Shown here: in pieces, positions 8,129 to 16,007 of the stretch
How the letters are laid out: every line of letters starts with the position of its first letter
How positions within the stretch are numbered: position 1 is the stretch's first letter
Assembly: GCF_018982965.1 (NCBI RefSeq)
Contig: NZ_JACBYP010000041.1
Span: 1-62,856 of the forward strand
Reading direction: 5' to 3'
DNA length: 62,856 nucleotides
From: Streptomyces mayonensis
Lineage (GTDB): Bacteria; Actinomycetota; Actinomycetes; Streptomycetales; Streptomycetaceae
Notes under the pieces: model-generated
What the model was told of the DNA's origin: nothing
Database searches by the model: none
What the model saw: the letters and a program-made list of their open reading frames with translations, nothing else
Position numbers and translations under genes: made by a program

Positions 8129-8364
8129 GAGTGACTCCCGTGACGCATGAGTGCCTCCTGTCGTCCGCCGCCGGGCGTCGGCGCGCGGGCTCGTACGGAG
8201 GAACGGCACCGGCCGTTCCCCTTGGCCCGGACCGTAGGCTCAGGGGATCTCCGGCCGGCCGCGCCCGCGCAGCGGGCGCACCGCGGCAACCACTCAGTCG
8301 TGTATCAGCTCACTCCCCGGTCTCGCACCGGCGCCCCGCGCAGGCACGAATCCCTACAGGATGC

Positions 8365-8727
8365 TCAGTAGACGAGGGCCTGCGTGTCGTCGGCCAGCGC
8401 CTCCTGCACGAAGACCTGGGCGCCCGCGATGCGTACGCCCTCGATGACGTCCTTCTCGGTGAGGTCGCGGCGGGCGGCGCACTGGGTGCACAGCGTCACC
8501 CGGCCGCCCGCGAGGAGGGAGTCGAGCAGGTCGGGCAGCGGCGCGGCGTGCGGCAGCTCGAACTCGGCCGCCCGCCCCGGCACCGCGAACCAGGCGGACT
8601 CCCCGGTCAGCCACAGCGACACGTCCACCCCGCTGGCCACGGCCACCGCCGCCACGGTGAACGCCTGCGAACACCGCTCGGGAGCATCGGCCCCCGCCGT
8701 CACCTTGATCACGAGCTTCTTCGCCAT
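8365..8727 (-). CDS. DsrE-like sulfur-relay family protein
   Basis: 120 residues, alpha/beta fold with LVIKVTAGADAPERCSQAF at the start, a GVDVSLWLTG strand-turn and LCTQCAARRD near residue 80. The CTQC pair and the C-terminal beta strand match DsrE/TusD-type proteins, which carry persulfides in other bacteria. It lies 29 bases downstream of the small membrane gene on the same strand, so it is probably the last gene of a three-gene transcript. Confidence 0.78.
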   Translation of the reverse strand: MAKKLVIKVTAGADAPERCSQAFTVAAVAVASGVDVSLWLTGESAWFAVPGRAAEFELPHAAPLPDLLDSLLAGGRVTLCTQCAARRDLTEKDVIEGVRIAGAQVFVQEALADDTQALVY

Positions 8728-8756
8728 GCCGGAAGCGTAGCCCTCGCGGGGCCGCG

Positions 8757-9023
8757 TCAGACCGCTGCGAAGGTGATCGTCACCAGCAGCGTCGCGACGC
8801 AGAGGACGGTGAGCAGGGCGCTGACGGTGGCGCCGTCCGGCCGCCGCCCGTGCCGCGGCCGGGGCCTGGCCCGGTGCTTCGGCACGGGCCTCGGCGGGTG
8901 CGCCGGGTGGAACGGGGGCAGCGCGTAGCCGGGGGAGAGGGGTGCCCGGTCCCGGTCTCGCCGGGGCGCGGCCTGCTGGGCCCGCCTGCACTCCTCGTAG
9001 GGCAGTCCGCCGTCGTACGTCAT
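8757..9023 (-). CDS. Small hypothetical protein with C-terminal membrane helix
   Basis: 88 residues. The first two thirds are Arg/Pro-rich and hydrophilic (YALPPFHPAHPPRPVP); the last about 22 residues form one hydrophobic helix, as in tail-anchored proteins. Its ATG overlaps the stop of the upstream gene in an ATGA arrangement, which implies translational coupling. I do not recognise a family. Confidence 0.6.
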   Translation of the reverse strand: MTYDGGLPYEECRRAQQAAPRRDRDRAPLSPGYALPPFHPAHPPRPVPKHRARPRPRHGRRPDGATVSALLTVLCVATLLVTITFAAV

Positions 9024-9412
9024 CCCTCGTGCTCCTCGCGCTGGTGCTGGCGCAGCAGGACGTTCGCGTCCGTCACCGCGCTGTGGTCGAACGCCGCCCG
9101 CGCGGCCTCCCGCCGGTCGGCCAGCCCGGCGCAGGCCTCGCAGCCGGTGACCGGCAGCGGCGGCCTTTCCAGTGCGCAGGGGTCCGGGGGCCGGGCGAGG
9201 GTGCGTTCGTTCGCGGCGCGCAGGCCTGCCCCGATGCGCTCACGGTCGGTCGCCCGGCGCAGCCCGGCCGGCTCCGCCTCCCACTCCCGGCCGCCGCCGA
9301 GGGGGCGGAGCAGCGCGCGGGGCCCGGCCAGACCCTGGTACGCGCCGACCCTTGCCGTGGCGGTGTCGTAGAGCACGTTGCCGGGTTCGAAGGCTGCCGG
9401 TTCGGTTCTCAC
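9020..9412 (-). CDS. Hypothetical protein, divergent from the XRE/DUF397 pair
   Basis: 130 residues, GTG start with GGGAG upstream. It begins with MRTEPAAFEPGNVLYDTATA and has a CEAC pair near residue 100 and a charged C-terminal helix (QHQREEHEG). Proteins like this recur next to DUF5753/DUF397 regulators in Streptomyces, but no function is known to me. It heads the 9412 to 8365 minus-strand transcript and diverges from the regulator gene across about 170 bases. Confidence 0.6.
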   Translation of the reverse strand: MRTEPAAFEPGNVLYDTATARVGAYQGLAGPRALLRPLGGGREWEAEPAGLRRATDRERIGAGLRAANERTLARPPDPCALERPPLPVTGCEACAGLADRREAARAAFDHSAVTDANVLLRQHQREEHEG

Positions 9413-9550
9413 GGGTCTGCTCCCTTACGTCAACATCTATACGGAATGCGACAGTTGCCCTACTCTGTGTAGCGGTGGGCAGTACGAGCATGACCCACGC
9501 CGGGGGTCGCCAAGCGCGGAACGGCCGCTAGTGCCACAAGAGGCGCTCCA

Positions 9551-9568
9551 AATTCCACAAATTCCACA
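9551..9568. repeat. Tandem AATTCCACA direct repeat upstream of the XRE gene
   Basis: Two perfect adjacent copies of the 9-mer AATTCCACA lie 16-34 bases before the regulator's GTG start. They are unusually AT-rich for this genome and are a reasonable operator candidate. Confidence 0.5.
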
Positions 9569-9584
9569 GTCGGGAGGGGTGGCG

Positions 9585-10424
9585 GTGCCGCAGCGGAGGG
9601 CGATCACGGGTCGCAGTCAGGAACCGAGGGCACGTTTCGCGGAGGAACTGCGGCTGCTCCGGCAGACGCGGGGCGTGTCCCTGCGGGGCATGGCGGAGGC
9701 GGTCGGCTGGGACGCGTCCCAGTTCGGCAAGATGGAGAACGGCCACACGCTGGGCGGCCCGGAGATCGTCGAGGCGCTCGACCAGTACTACGGCACGGGC
9801 GGCATGCTGCTCACGCTGTGGGAGCTGGCGGTGGCGGATCCTACGCAGTTCAAGGAGCGGTACCGCCGGTACATGGTCTTGGAGGCCGAGGCGGTGAGTA
9901 TGTGGCAGTACTCGCCCAGCATCGTGCCGGGTCTGCTCCAGACTCCGGAGTACGCGGCTGAGCTGCTCAGGCAGGGCGGGCAGACCGGCGTGGAGCTGGA
10001 CAAGCAGGTGGCGGCGCGCATGGGCCGCCGCGAACGGCTGCTGGCCGAGGGCGGGCCGCAGTTCCGGGCCATCCTCTCGGAGACGGTGCTGCACAGTGCG
10101 TTGCGCAGTCCGGCTGAGTGGCGCGCTCAACTCCGTCATCTGCTTGTGATGGGGGAGCGCCCCAACATCTGCGTCCAGGTGGTTCCCTGGTCGGCTGGGC
10201 TGCACGCGCTGACAAACACCCACACCATGTTTCTGCATGGAGCGGGGCGGATCGTCGCCTGGGTCGAGACCGGCTACTCGGGCGAACTGGTCCAGGAAAC
10301 AACGGCAGTCGACCAGCTGCAGCTCCGATACGATCGAGTACGCGATACGGCCCTGTCGCCGGGCGCGTCGCGGGAGTTCATCGGCCGGATGCTGGAGGAA
10401 GCGCCATGCGAGACATCGACCTGA
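9585..10424 (+). CDS. XRE-family regulator with DUF5753 (Scr1-like)
   Basis: 279 residues from a GTG with GGGAGG 7 bases upstream; the frame extends further 5' without a better start. Residues about 14-70 form a helix-turn-helix (FAEELRLLRQTRGVSLRGMAEAVGWDASQFGKMENG). The rest matches DUF5753: WQYSPSIVPGLLQTPEYA, then RERLL and a CVQVVPW-type strand. These regulators pair with DUF397 proteins as toxin-antitoxin-like or developmental units (Scr1/Scr2, WhiJ-type). The DUF397 gene overlaps its 3' end by 19 bases. Confidence 0.88.
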   Translation: MPQRRAITGRSQEPRARFAEELRLLRQTRGVSLRGMAEAVGWDASQFGKMENGHTLGGPEIVEALDQYYGTGGMLLTLWELAVADPTQFKERYRRYMVLEAEAVSMWQYSPSIVPGLLQTPEYAAELLRQGGQTGVELDKQVAARMGRRERLLAEGGPQFRAILSETVLHSALRSPAEWRAQLRHLLVMGERPNICVQVVPWSAGLHALTNTHTMFLHGAGRIVAWVETGYSGELVQETTAVDQLQLRYDRVRDTALSPGASREFIGRMLEEAPCETST

Positions 10425-10699
10425 GCGTCATCACCTGGCGTAGGAGCAGCTACAGCAACCAGGACGGCGGCGAGTGCATCGAGGTCTCCGACGACCTCCT
10501 CCGCGCCGCCGACTGGCGCAAGAGCAGCTACAGCAACACGAGCGGCGGCGATTGCGTCGAAGTCGCCCCCAACCTCCCCTCCCTCGTCCCCGTCCGCGAC
10601 AGCAAGGCCCCCGCCCGCGGAGCGCTCCTCTTCGCCGCACCCGCGTGGGCCGCGTTCGTGGACGGAGTCCGACGGGAAGAGCCGAGGTGGGCCGCGTAA
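10406..10699 (+). CDS. DUF397 protein with duplicated repeat
   Basis: 97 residues. Two copies of the DUF397 signature are visible: ITWRRSSYSNQDGGECIEV (about 9-27) and ADWRKSSYSNTSGGDCVEV (about 35-53), followed by the usual VPVRDSK and AWAAFVDGV ending. Most family members carry a single copy. GGAGGAA lies upstream of the ATG inside the regulator gene, so the two are translationally linked. It is the presumed partner of the XRE/DUF5753 protein. Confidence 0.88.
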   Translation: MRDIDLSVITWRRSSYSNQDGGECIEVSDDLLRAADWRKSSYSNTSGGDCVEVAPNLPSLVPVRDSKAPARGALLFAAPAWAAFVDGVRREEPRWAA

Positions 10700-10744
10700 G
10701 CTGGGGGCGGCCCTGTCGTATGCCCCCCGCTCAAGGAGCACCCC

Positions 10745-10843
10745 GTGGAGATCTTCTTCGAAGCCCTGCTGGTCCTGGTCTGCGTCGGCGTTCTCGCCTT
10801 CGCCGGTCTGACCGTGAAGAAGCTGTACCAGGGCCAGCGCTGA
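10745..10843 (+). CDS. 32-aa hydrophobic membrane peptide
   Basis: GTG start with AAGGAG upstream. The peptide is one transmembrane helix (FFEALLVLVCVGVLAFAG) followed by a basic end (KKLYQGQR). Position and start signal argue for a real gene. The nitrobindin gene starts 28 bases later, so they may share a transcript. The function is unknown. Confidence 0.55.
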   Translation: MEIFFEALLVLVCVGVLAFAGLTVKKLYQGQR

Positions 10844-10871
10844 TCACCGACGCCAGGAAGTACCGCTCATC

Positions 10872-11447
10872 ATGATCGAGATCCCGTCCGACCTGCACAA
10901 GGACCTCGTCCCCCTCGCCTTCCTGCTCGGGAACTGGGCCGGCGCGGGCGTGCACGACTTCCCCGGCGCCGAGAAGTGCAACTTCGGCCAGGAGGTGTCC
11001 TTCACCCACGACGGCCGGGACTTCCTGGAGTACCAGTCCCACACCTGGGTCCTGGACCAGGAGGGCAACAAGGTCCGGCCGCTGGAGTCGGAGCACGGCT
11101 ACTGGCGTATCGACCCGAACCGCAAGGTCGAGGTCACGATGGTGCGGGACGACGGCGTCGTCGAGGTCTGGTACGGCGAGCTGGCCGACCAGAAGCCGCA
11201 GATCGACCTGGCGACGGACGCGGTGGCCCGCACGGCGGCCTCCCAGCCCTACACCGGCGGCAAGCGGCTGTACGGGTACGTGAAGAGCGACCTGATGTGG
11301 GTCGGCGAGAAGCAGACCCCCGAGGTCGAGCTGCGCCCGTACATGTCGGCGCACCTGAAGAAGGTCGTCTCCCCGGAGGACGTCGAACGCTGGGCCAAGG
11401 CCCTCCCGGACGACATGCCGGACGACGGGATCGCTTTCTTCAAGTAG
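10872..11447 (+). CDS. Nitrobindin-like heme-binding beta-barrel (FABP family)
   Basis: 191 residues forming a ten-strand barrel. The GxWxGxG motif is seen as LLGNWAGAG near residue 20, and His in the C-terminal YMSAHLKK segment is in the place of the proximal heme ligand. Related proteins (Arabidopsis and mycobacterial nitrobindins) bind ferric heme and isomerise peroxynitrite to nitrate. It would be cytoplasmic; the physiological role here is inferred only from the family. Confidence 0.82.
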   Translation: MIEIPSDLHKDLVPLAFLLGNWAGAGVHDFPGAEKCNFGQEVSFTHDGRDFLEYQSHTWVLDQEGNKVRPLESEHGYWRIDPNRKVEVTMVRDDGVVEVWYGELADQKPQIDLATDAVARTAASQPYTGGKRLYGYVKSDLMWVGEKQTPEVELRPYMSAHLKKVVSPEDVERWAKALPDDMPDDGIAFFK

Positions 11448-11474
11448 TCCCCGAGTAGCTCCCACGGCCCCCGC

Positions 11475-11825
11475 TCACAGGCCCGCCTCGGCCTCCGCCT
11501 CGGAGTGGATCCTCCGCATCTCGGCGATGGCGTCGGTCGGATCCTCCGTGCCCGTGCTCACCACCTCTTCCAAGCGGCGCAGGCGCGTCGCGCGGGACGG
11601 CCGGCGCTGGATCGCCACGAAGACTCCCCAGGTGTGGACGAAGGTACGCAGCGGTGCGAGGGACCGGGTCTGCTGCGCGCTGGTCGTCGCCTCGACGAGA
11701 TCCTGAACGAACGCGGGCAGCCGGCCCGGCGTCAGGCTCGCGACCGCAGTATGGAGCGCCTCCGGGGTGAGGGCGGGCATGGGGACGAGGGGCTCGGCGA
11801 GCGGTTCCGGGCGGTGAGCCGTCAC
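11475..11825 (-). CDS. Small helical hypothetical protein (DUF6247-like)
   Basis: 116 residues, mostly helical: LTPEALHTAVASLTPGRLPAF, then a TFVHTWGVFVAIQR stretch and a final charged helix ending EAEAEAGL. It resembles actinobacterial DUF6247 proteins, which often sit near XRE or toxin-like genes; that assignment is from memory and tentative. It is divergent from nur with about 90 bases between them. Confidence 0.55.
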   Translation of the reverse strand: MTAHRPEPLAEPLVPMPALTPEALHTAVASLTPGRLPAFVQDLVEATTSAQQTRSLAPLRTFVHTWGVFVAIQRRPSRATRLRRLEEVVSTGTEDPTDAIAEMRRIHSEAEAEAGL

Positions 11826-11912
11826 GGAGAGTCCTCCGGATCAAGGGCCCGTGCGGGGCGCTTCCTGGACGCTCACAGCATGACGCGGGCCGCCGGGCCT
11901 AGACTCTGGGGT

Positions 11913-12362
11913 GTGGTGAGCACCGACTGGAAGAGTGACCTCAGGCAGCGCGGCTACCGGCTGACCCCGCAGCGGCAGCTGGTGCTCGAAGCCGTGGACA
12001 CCCTGGAGCACGCGACCCCCGACGACATCCTCGGCCAGGTGCGCAAGACCGCCTCGGGCGTCAACATCTCCACCGTGTACCGCACGCTGGAGCTGCTGGA
12101 GGAGCTGGGCCTGGTCAGCCACGCCCACCTCGGGCACGGGGCGCCGACGTACCACCTGGCCGACCGGCACCACCACATCCACCTGGTCTGCCGGGACTGC
12201 ACCAACGTCATCGAGGCCGACCTGTCGGTGGCCGCCGACTTCACCGCCAAGCTGCGCGAGCAGTTCGGCTTCGACACCGACATGAAGCACTTCGCGATCT
12301 TCGGGCGGTGCGCGGACTGTTCCCCGAAGAGCGCGGCCAAGGGTACAACTGCCGAGTCGTAG
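11913..12362 (+). CDS. nur: Nickel-responsive Fur-family repressor Nur
   Basis: 149 residues. The N-terminal winged helix is DLRQRGYRLTPQRQLVLEAV; the dimer domain has the His-rich YHLADRHHHIHLVC metal region and CxxC pairs (CRDC, CADC). Sequence and position match Nur of S. coelicolor, which binds Ni(II) and represses sodF and nickel uptake genes while allowing sodN expression. TAGACT lies 7 bases before the GTG at 11913, so the mRNA is probably leaderless. A second GTG at 11916 is the alternative start. Confidence 0.9.
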   Translation: MVSTDWKSDLRQRGYRLTPQRQLVLEAVDTLEHATPDDILGQVRKTASGVNISTVYRTLELLEELGLVSHAHLGHGAPTYHLADRHHHIHLVCRDCTNVIEADLSVAADFTAKLREQFGFDTDMKHFAIFGRCADCSPKSAAKGTTAES

Positions 12363-12372
12363 GCTGGGGGAC

Positions 12373-13338
12373 ATGAAGAGCCCCCTGCTGTCCCTGCCCG
12401 GCGCCGTTCCCGCCGAGGGTGTGGACGAAGGCGTCGCCGCCCACTACGGCGACCTGTTCCGCGAGCAGCGTGCCCTCGCCGACGGCACCGGCTTCGTCGA
12501 CCTCTCCCACCGCGGTGTCGTCGCCGTCACCGGTGACGACCGGCTGAGCTGGCTGCACCTGCTGCTCACCCAGCACGTCAGCGAGCTGCCGGCCGGTGAG
12601 GCCACCGAGGCGCTGGTCCTCTCGGCGAACGGCCACATCGAGCACGCCCTGTACCTCGTCGACGACGGCACCACCGTCTGGGCCCACGTCGAGCCCGGCA
12701 CCCAGGAGGCGCTGATCGCCTACCTGGAGTCGATGAAGTTCTTCTACCGGGTCGAGGTCGCCGACCGTACCGCCGACACCGCCCTCGTGCACCTGCCCGC
12801 CGGGTCGATCACCGAGGTCCCCGAGGGAGCCGTCGTCCGCGAGACGCCGTACGGCCGTGACCTGTTCCTGCCGAGGGAGGAGCTGGAGGCGTTCGCCGCC
12901 GGCGCCGGCCCGGCTGTCGGCATCCTCGCCCACGAGGCGCTCCGCGTCGAGCAGCACCGGCCGCGGCTCGGCTTCGAGACGGACCACCGGACCATCCCGC
13001 ACGAGCTGGGCTGGATCGGCACCGCCGTGCACCTCCAGAAGGGCTGCTACCGGGGCCAGGAGACCGTCGCCCGCGTGCACAACCTCGGCAAGCCGCCGCG
13101 TCGGCTGGTCTTCCTGCACCTGGACGGCAGCGAGGTCCACCTGCCGCCGAACGGGGCGGAGATCCGCCTCGCCGACGACGGCCCCGACGGCCGGAAGATC
13201 GGCTTCGTCACCACGTCCGTACGCCATCACGAGCTGGGCCCTGTCGCCCTCGCCCTGGTCAAGCGGAACGTGCCGGTGGACGCCCGGCTGACGGCCGAGG
13301 ACACGGCGGCCGCGCAGGAGACGGTCGTCGAGCCGTAG
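12373..13338 (+). CDS. ygfZ: Folate-binding protein YgfZ/GcvT-like
   Basis: 321 residues with the signature KGCYRGQE (about 225-232) that defines YgfZ proteins, which bind tetrahydrofolate and assist Fe-S cluster dependent enzymes such as MiaB. The N-terminal FVDLSHRGVVAVTGDDR is typical of the GcvT superfamily. A -10-like TAGGCT, overlapping the nur stop codon, lies 7 bases before the ATG, so this gene can have its own leaderless transcript besides read-through from nur. Confidence 0.88.
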   Translation: MKSPLLSLPGAVPAEGVDEGVAAHYGDLFREQRALADGTGFVDLSHRGVVAVTGDDRLSWLHLLLTQHVSELPAGEATEALVLSANGHIEHALYLVDDGTTVWAHVEPGTQEALIAYLESMKFFYRVEVADRTADTALVHLPAGSITEVPEGAVVRETPYGRDLFLPREELEAFAAGAGPAVGILAHEALRVEQHRPRLGFETDHRTIPHELGWIGTAVHLQKGCYRGQETVARVHNLGKPPRRLVFLHLDGSEVHLPPNGAEIRLADDGPDGRKIGFVTTSVRHHELGPVALALVKRNVPVDARLTAEDTAAAQETVVEP

Positions 13339-13370
13339 GAACCCCTGAGTCTCAGACCTCCACCGAGTTC

Positions 13371-13796
13371 CTAGACTTCCACGAGGACGGTGAACGGGCC
13401 GTCGTTCGTCAGGGACACCCGCATCTGCGCGCCGAAGCGGCCTGTCGCCACGGTCGCGCCCAGCGCGCGCAGTTGCGCGACCACCTCGTCGACCAGCGGT
13501 TCGGCGACGTCGCCGGGCGCGGCCGCGTTCCAGGTGGGGCGGCGGCCCTTGCGCGCGTCGCCGTACAGGGTGAACTGGCTGATCACCAGCAGCGGTGCGC
13601 CGAGGTCGCTGCACGACTTCTCGTCGTGCAGGATCCGCACCGACCAGAGCTTGCGGGCCAGCTGCGCCGCCTTCTCCTTGGTGTCCTCGTGGGTGACGCC
13701 CACCAGGACGCACAGTCCCTCGCCGTCGATCGCCCCCACGGTCTCGCCGTCCACGACGACACTCGCGCCGTCCACTCTCTGCACCACCGCACGCAT
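13371..13796 (-). CDS. dtd: D-aminoacyl-tRNA deacylase
   Basis: 141 residues, full length. It removes D-amino acids (and Gly from tRNA-Ala) from mischarged tRNA in the cytoplasm. The start MRAVVQRVDGASV, the SQFTLYGD motif and the C-terminal NDGPFTVLVE element around the Gly-cisPro region are all characteristic. The gene converges on ygfZ with 32 bases between the stops. Confidence 0.93.
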   Translation of the reverse strand: MRAVVQRVDGASVVVDGETVGAIDGEGLCVLVGVTHEDTKEKAAQLARKLWSVRILHDEKSCSDLGAPLLVISQFTLYGDARKGRRPTWNAAAPGDVAEPLVDEVVAQLRALGATVATGRFGAQMRVSLTNDGPFTVLVEV

Positions 13797-13981
13797 CCCG
13801 CCATGATGCCGTGCGCCGCCGGGACGCCCGGACGAGGGGGGCCGCCGTACGACGGCCCGTACGGGGCTTCTTTTCTCACCTAACCCCCCATCTGGGGCGG
13901 ATCACGGGCACTCGGTCACATAGCGGCAACGCGGGGTGGCACCATGCTCCCCAGGACCGGGCGAGGGGACGGTAGAGGTAC

Positions 13982-14602
13982 ATGAGCACACCGAGTACGG
14001 GGCAGTCGCTGGGCACTGTCGCGTTGACGGGGCCGGGCGCGCTGGAGGCCCTGAGGCCCCCCGTGCAGCGCACGGACAGCCCGGGGCTGCCCCCGGATCC
14101 TCCGGCGCACGACCTGGGCGCACTGAGCCTGCCGGAGCTGCGCGCCCTGCGCCGGGACGCCCAGCGGGAGGAGGCCGACCTCAGCTACGTGCGGCGGCTG
14201 CTCCAGGGCCGTATCGACATCCTGCGCGCGGAGCTGGCCCGGCGCGGGCCCGCGACCGTGGTGACGACGGCGGCGACCGGCTCCGTGGTCGAGCGGCTGT
14301 CCGAGATCCTCGCCGACGCGCCGGCCCGGCAGCGTTCGTCGGCCCGCCACGTGACGCTGGGCACGCCGCGCACCGAGGAGTGCCGGCGGCTGGCCGCCGA
14401 GATGCTCGGCGAGGTGGAGCTGTCCGACCTGACGGCCCGCACCGACGGCGAACTGACGACCGGGATGGGCCGCCTCGTGCGGTACGAGCAGCAGGTCTCC
14501 CGGCGCCGGCAGCGGCTCCAGCGCACCGCCGACGACTGCAGCGCCGAGATCGCCCGCCGGTACCGTGAAGGAGAAGCACAAGTCGACGACCTGCTGGTGT
14601 GA
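13982..14602 (+). CDS. rsiG: RsiG, c-di-GMP-dependent anti-sigma factor for WhiG
   Basis: 206 residues, two antiparallel helices. Each helix carries one complete E(X)3S(X)2R(X)3Q(X)3D signature: Glu64-Ser68-Arg71-Gln75-Asp79 and Glu169-Ser173-Arg176-Gln180-Asp184. In S. venezuelae this motif pair binds two c-di-GMP molecules and the protein then holds sigma-WhiG, delaying sporulation. The N-terminal about 45 residues are Pro-rich and disordered. No whiG lies in this window. Confidence 0.92.
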   Translation: MSTPSTGQSLGTVALTGPGALEALRPPVQRTDSPGLPPDPPAHDLGALSLPELRALRRDAQREEADLSYVRRLLQGRIDILRAELARRGPATVVTTAATGSVVERLSEILADAPARQRSSARHVTLGTPRTEECRRLAAEMLGEVELSDLTARTDGELTTGMGRLVRYEQQVSRRRQRLQRTADDCSAEIARRYREGEAQVDDLLV

Positions 14603-14688
14603 CACGGGGGCGGCCTTCCGCGCCGCCCCGGGGCCCGGTGATCCCGGGCCGTCGCCGGGCGGGTCACCCGTCCGGAAGGCCACCGCCG

Positions 14689-15771
14689 ATGCCCGCGCCC
14701 CGACCGCATCAGTCGCCCCAATCGCCCCAATCGCCCCAGCCGTCGCAGCAGAACCAGCGGGCGCAGCAGCCCCAGCCCCAGCCGTCGCCGGGGCCCGAGC
14801 AGTCCGCGCCCACGTCCGCCCTCTCGCCCGTCGTGCCGCCGGTCCTCGCCGAGGTCGTGCGGTCGGGTTTCGTCGAGGGGCGGCACCGGGGCAGCCTGGT
14901 CGTCCTGGGCGCCGACGGGGCCGTGGAGCTGGCGCTGGGCGAGGTGACGGCGCCGGTCTTCCCGCGCTCCTCCAACAAGCCGATGCAGGCGGCGGGTGTC
15001 CTGCGGGCCGGGCTCGACCTCACGGGTGAGCGGCTTGCGCTGGCCGCAGCCAGCCACTCGGGAGAACCGTTTCACCGCGATCTGGTCCGCAAGATGCTGG
15101 ACGAGCACGGCCTCGACCCGGCGCTCCTGCAGTGCCCGCCCGACCTGCCGCTGGACCCCGAGGAGCGGGAGACGTACCTGTCCTCGGGCGCGGCACCCGA
15201 CCGCGTCACCATGAACTGCTCCGGCAAGCACACCGCGATGCTCGCCGTCTGCGTGCAGCGGGGCTGGCCGCTGGAGACGTACCTCGACCCCGGCCACCCG
15301 CTCCAGCGCACCATCCACAGGGTTGTGGAGGACGCGGCGGGCGAGCCGGTCGCCGCCGTCGGCACGGACGGGTGCGGGGCGCCGCTGATGGCGGTCAGCC
15401 TGGTCGGGCTGGCCCGCGCCTTCCGCTCCTTCGTGGCCGCCGAGCCCGGTTCGGCGGAGCGCCGGGTCGCCGACGCGATGCGGGCCCACCCCGAGTACGT
15501 CGCGGGCACGCGCCGCGCCGACACCTGGCTGATGCGCGAGGTGCCCGGCACGCTCGCCAAGATGGGCGCGGAGGCCGTCCAGGCGGTGGCCCTGCCGGAC
15601 GGCCGCGCCCTGGCCTTCAAGATCGAGGACGGCGCGACCCGGGCGCTGGGCCCGGTCCTGGCCCGCGCCCTCACCCTGCTCGGAGTGCAGGGTCCGGTCG
15701 TCGACCGCATCGGCCGCGCCCCGCTGCTCGGGGGCGGCCGGGAGGTGGGGGAGATCAGGGCGGCGTTCTGA
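14689..15771 (+). CDS. L-asparaginase II family protein (Rhizobium type)
   Basis: 360 residues from an ATG with GGAAGG nine bases upstream. The first about 45 residues are a low-complexity Gln/Pro/Ser stretch built on a TCGCCCCAA repeat. The catalytic domain shows PRSSNKPMQA, AASHSGEPFH, NCSGKH and DGCGAP, the conserved blocks of the R. etli-type asparaginase family, which hydrolyses L-asparagine to aspartate and ammonia and is unrelated to E. coli AnsA/AnsB. It lacks a signal peptide, so it should be cytoplasmic. It starts 87 bases after rsiG. Confidence 0.87.
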   Translation: MPAPRPHQSPQSPQSPQPSQQNQRAQQPQPQPSPGPEQSAPTSALSPVVPPVLAEVVRSGFVEGRHRGSLVVLGADGAVELALGEVTAPVFPRSSNKPMQAAGVLRAGLDLTGERLALAAASHSGEPFHRDLVRKMLDEHGLDPALLQCPPDLPLDPEERETYLSSGAAPDRVTMNCSGKHTAMLAVCVQRGWPLETYLDPGHPLQRTIHRVVEDAAGEPVAAVGTDGCGAPLMAVSLVGLARAFRSFVAAEPGSAERRVADAMRAHPEYVAGTRRADTWLMREVPGTLAKMGAEAVQAVALPDGRALAFKIEDGATRALGPVLARALTLLGVQGPVVDRIGRAPLLGGGREVGEIRAAF

Positions 15772-16007
15772 CGGGCGCCGGGTCCGCGCGGGCGTCGCGG
15801 CCGGGTCCGTGGGCGTGCCGGCCGGGGCCGTGCGGCGTCGCGGCCGGGTGCGAGGGGTTCACGGCCGTAGGAGGCGCCGGCCCGGGGCGGCACGACTGCC
15901 GCGCCGTCGCCGACGTACCGGGGGCTCGGTCCCAGTGCTCTTCCGGCCGAGCGAGGCCCCGCAAATCCCCGCGACGCGGGACGGAGGGGCGGCCTACCGT
16001 GAGCGGC

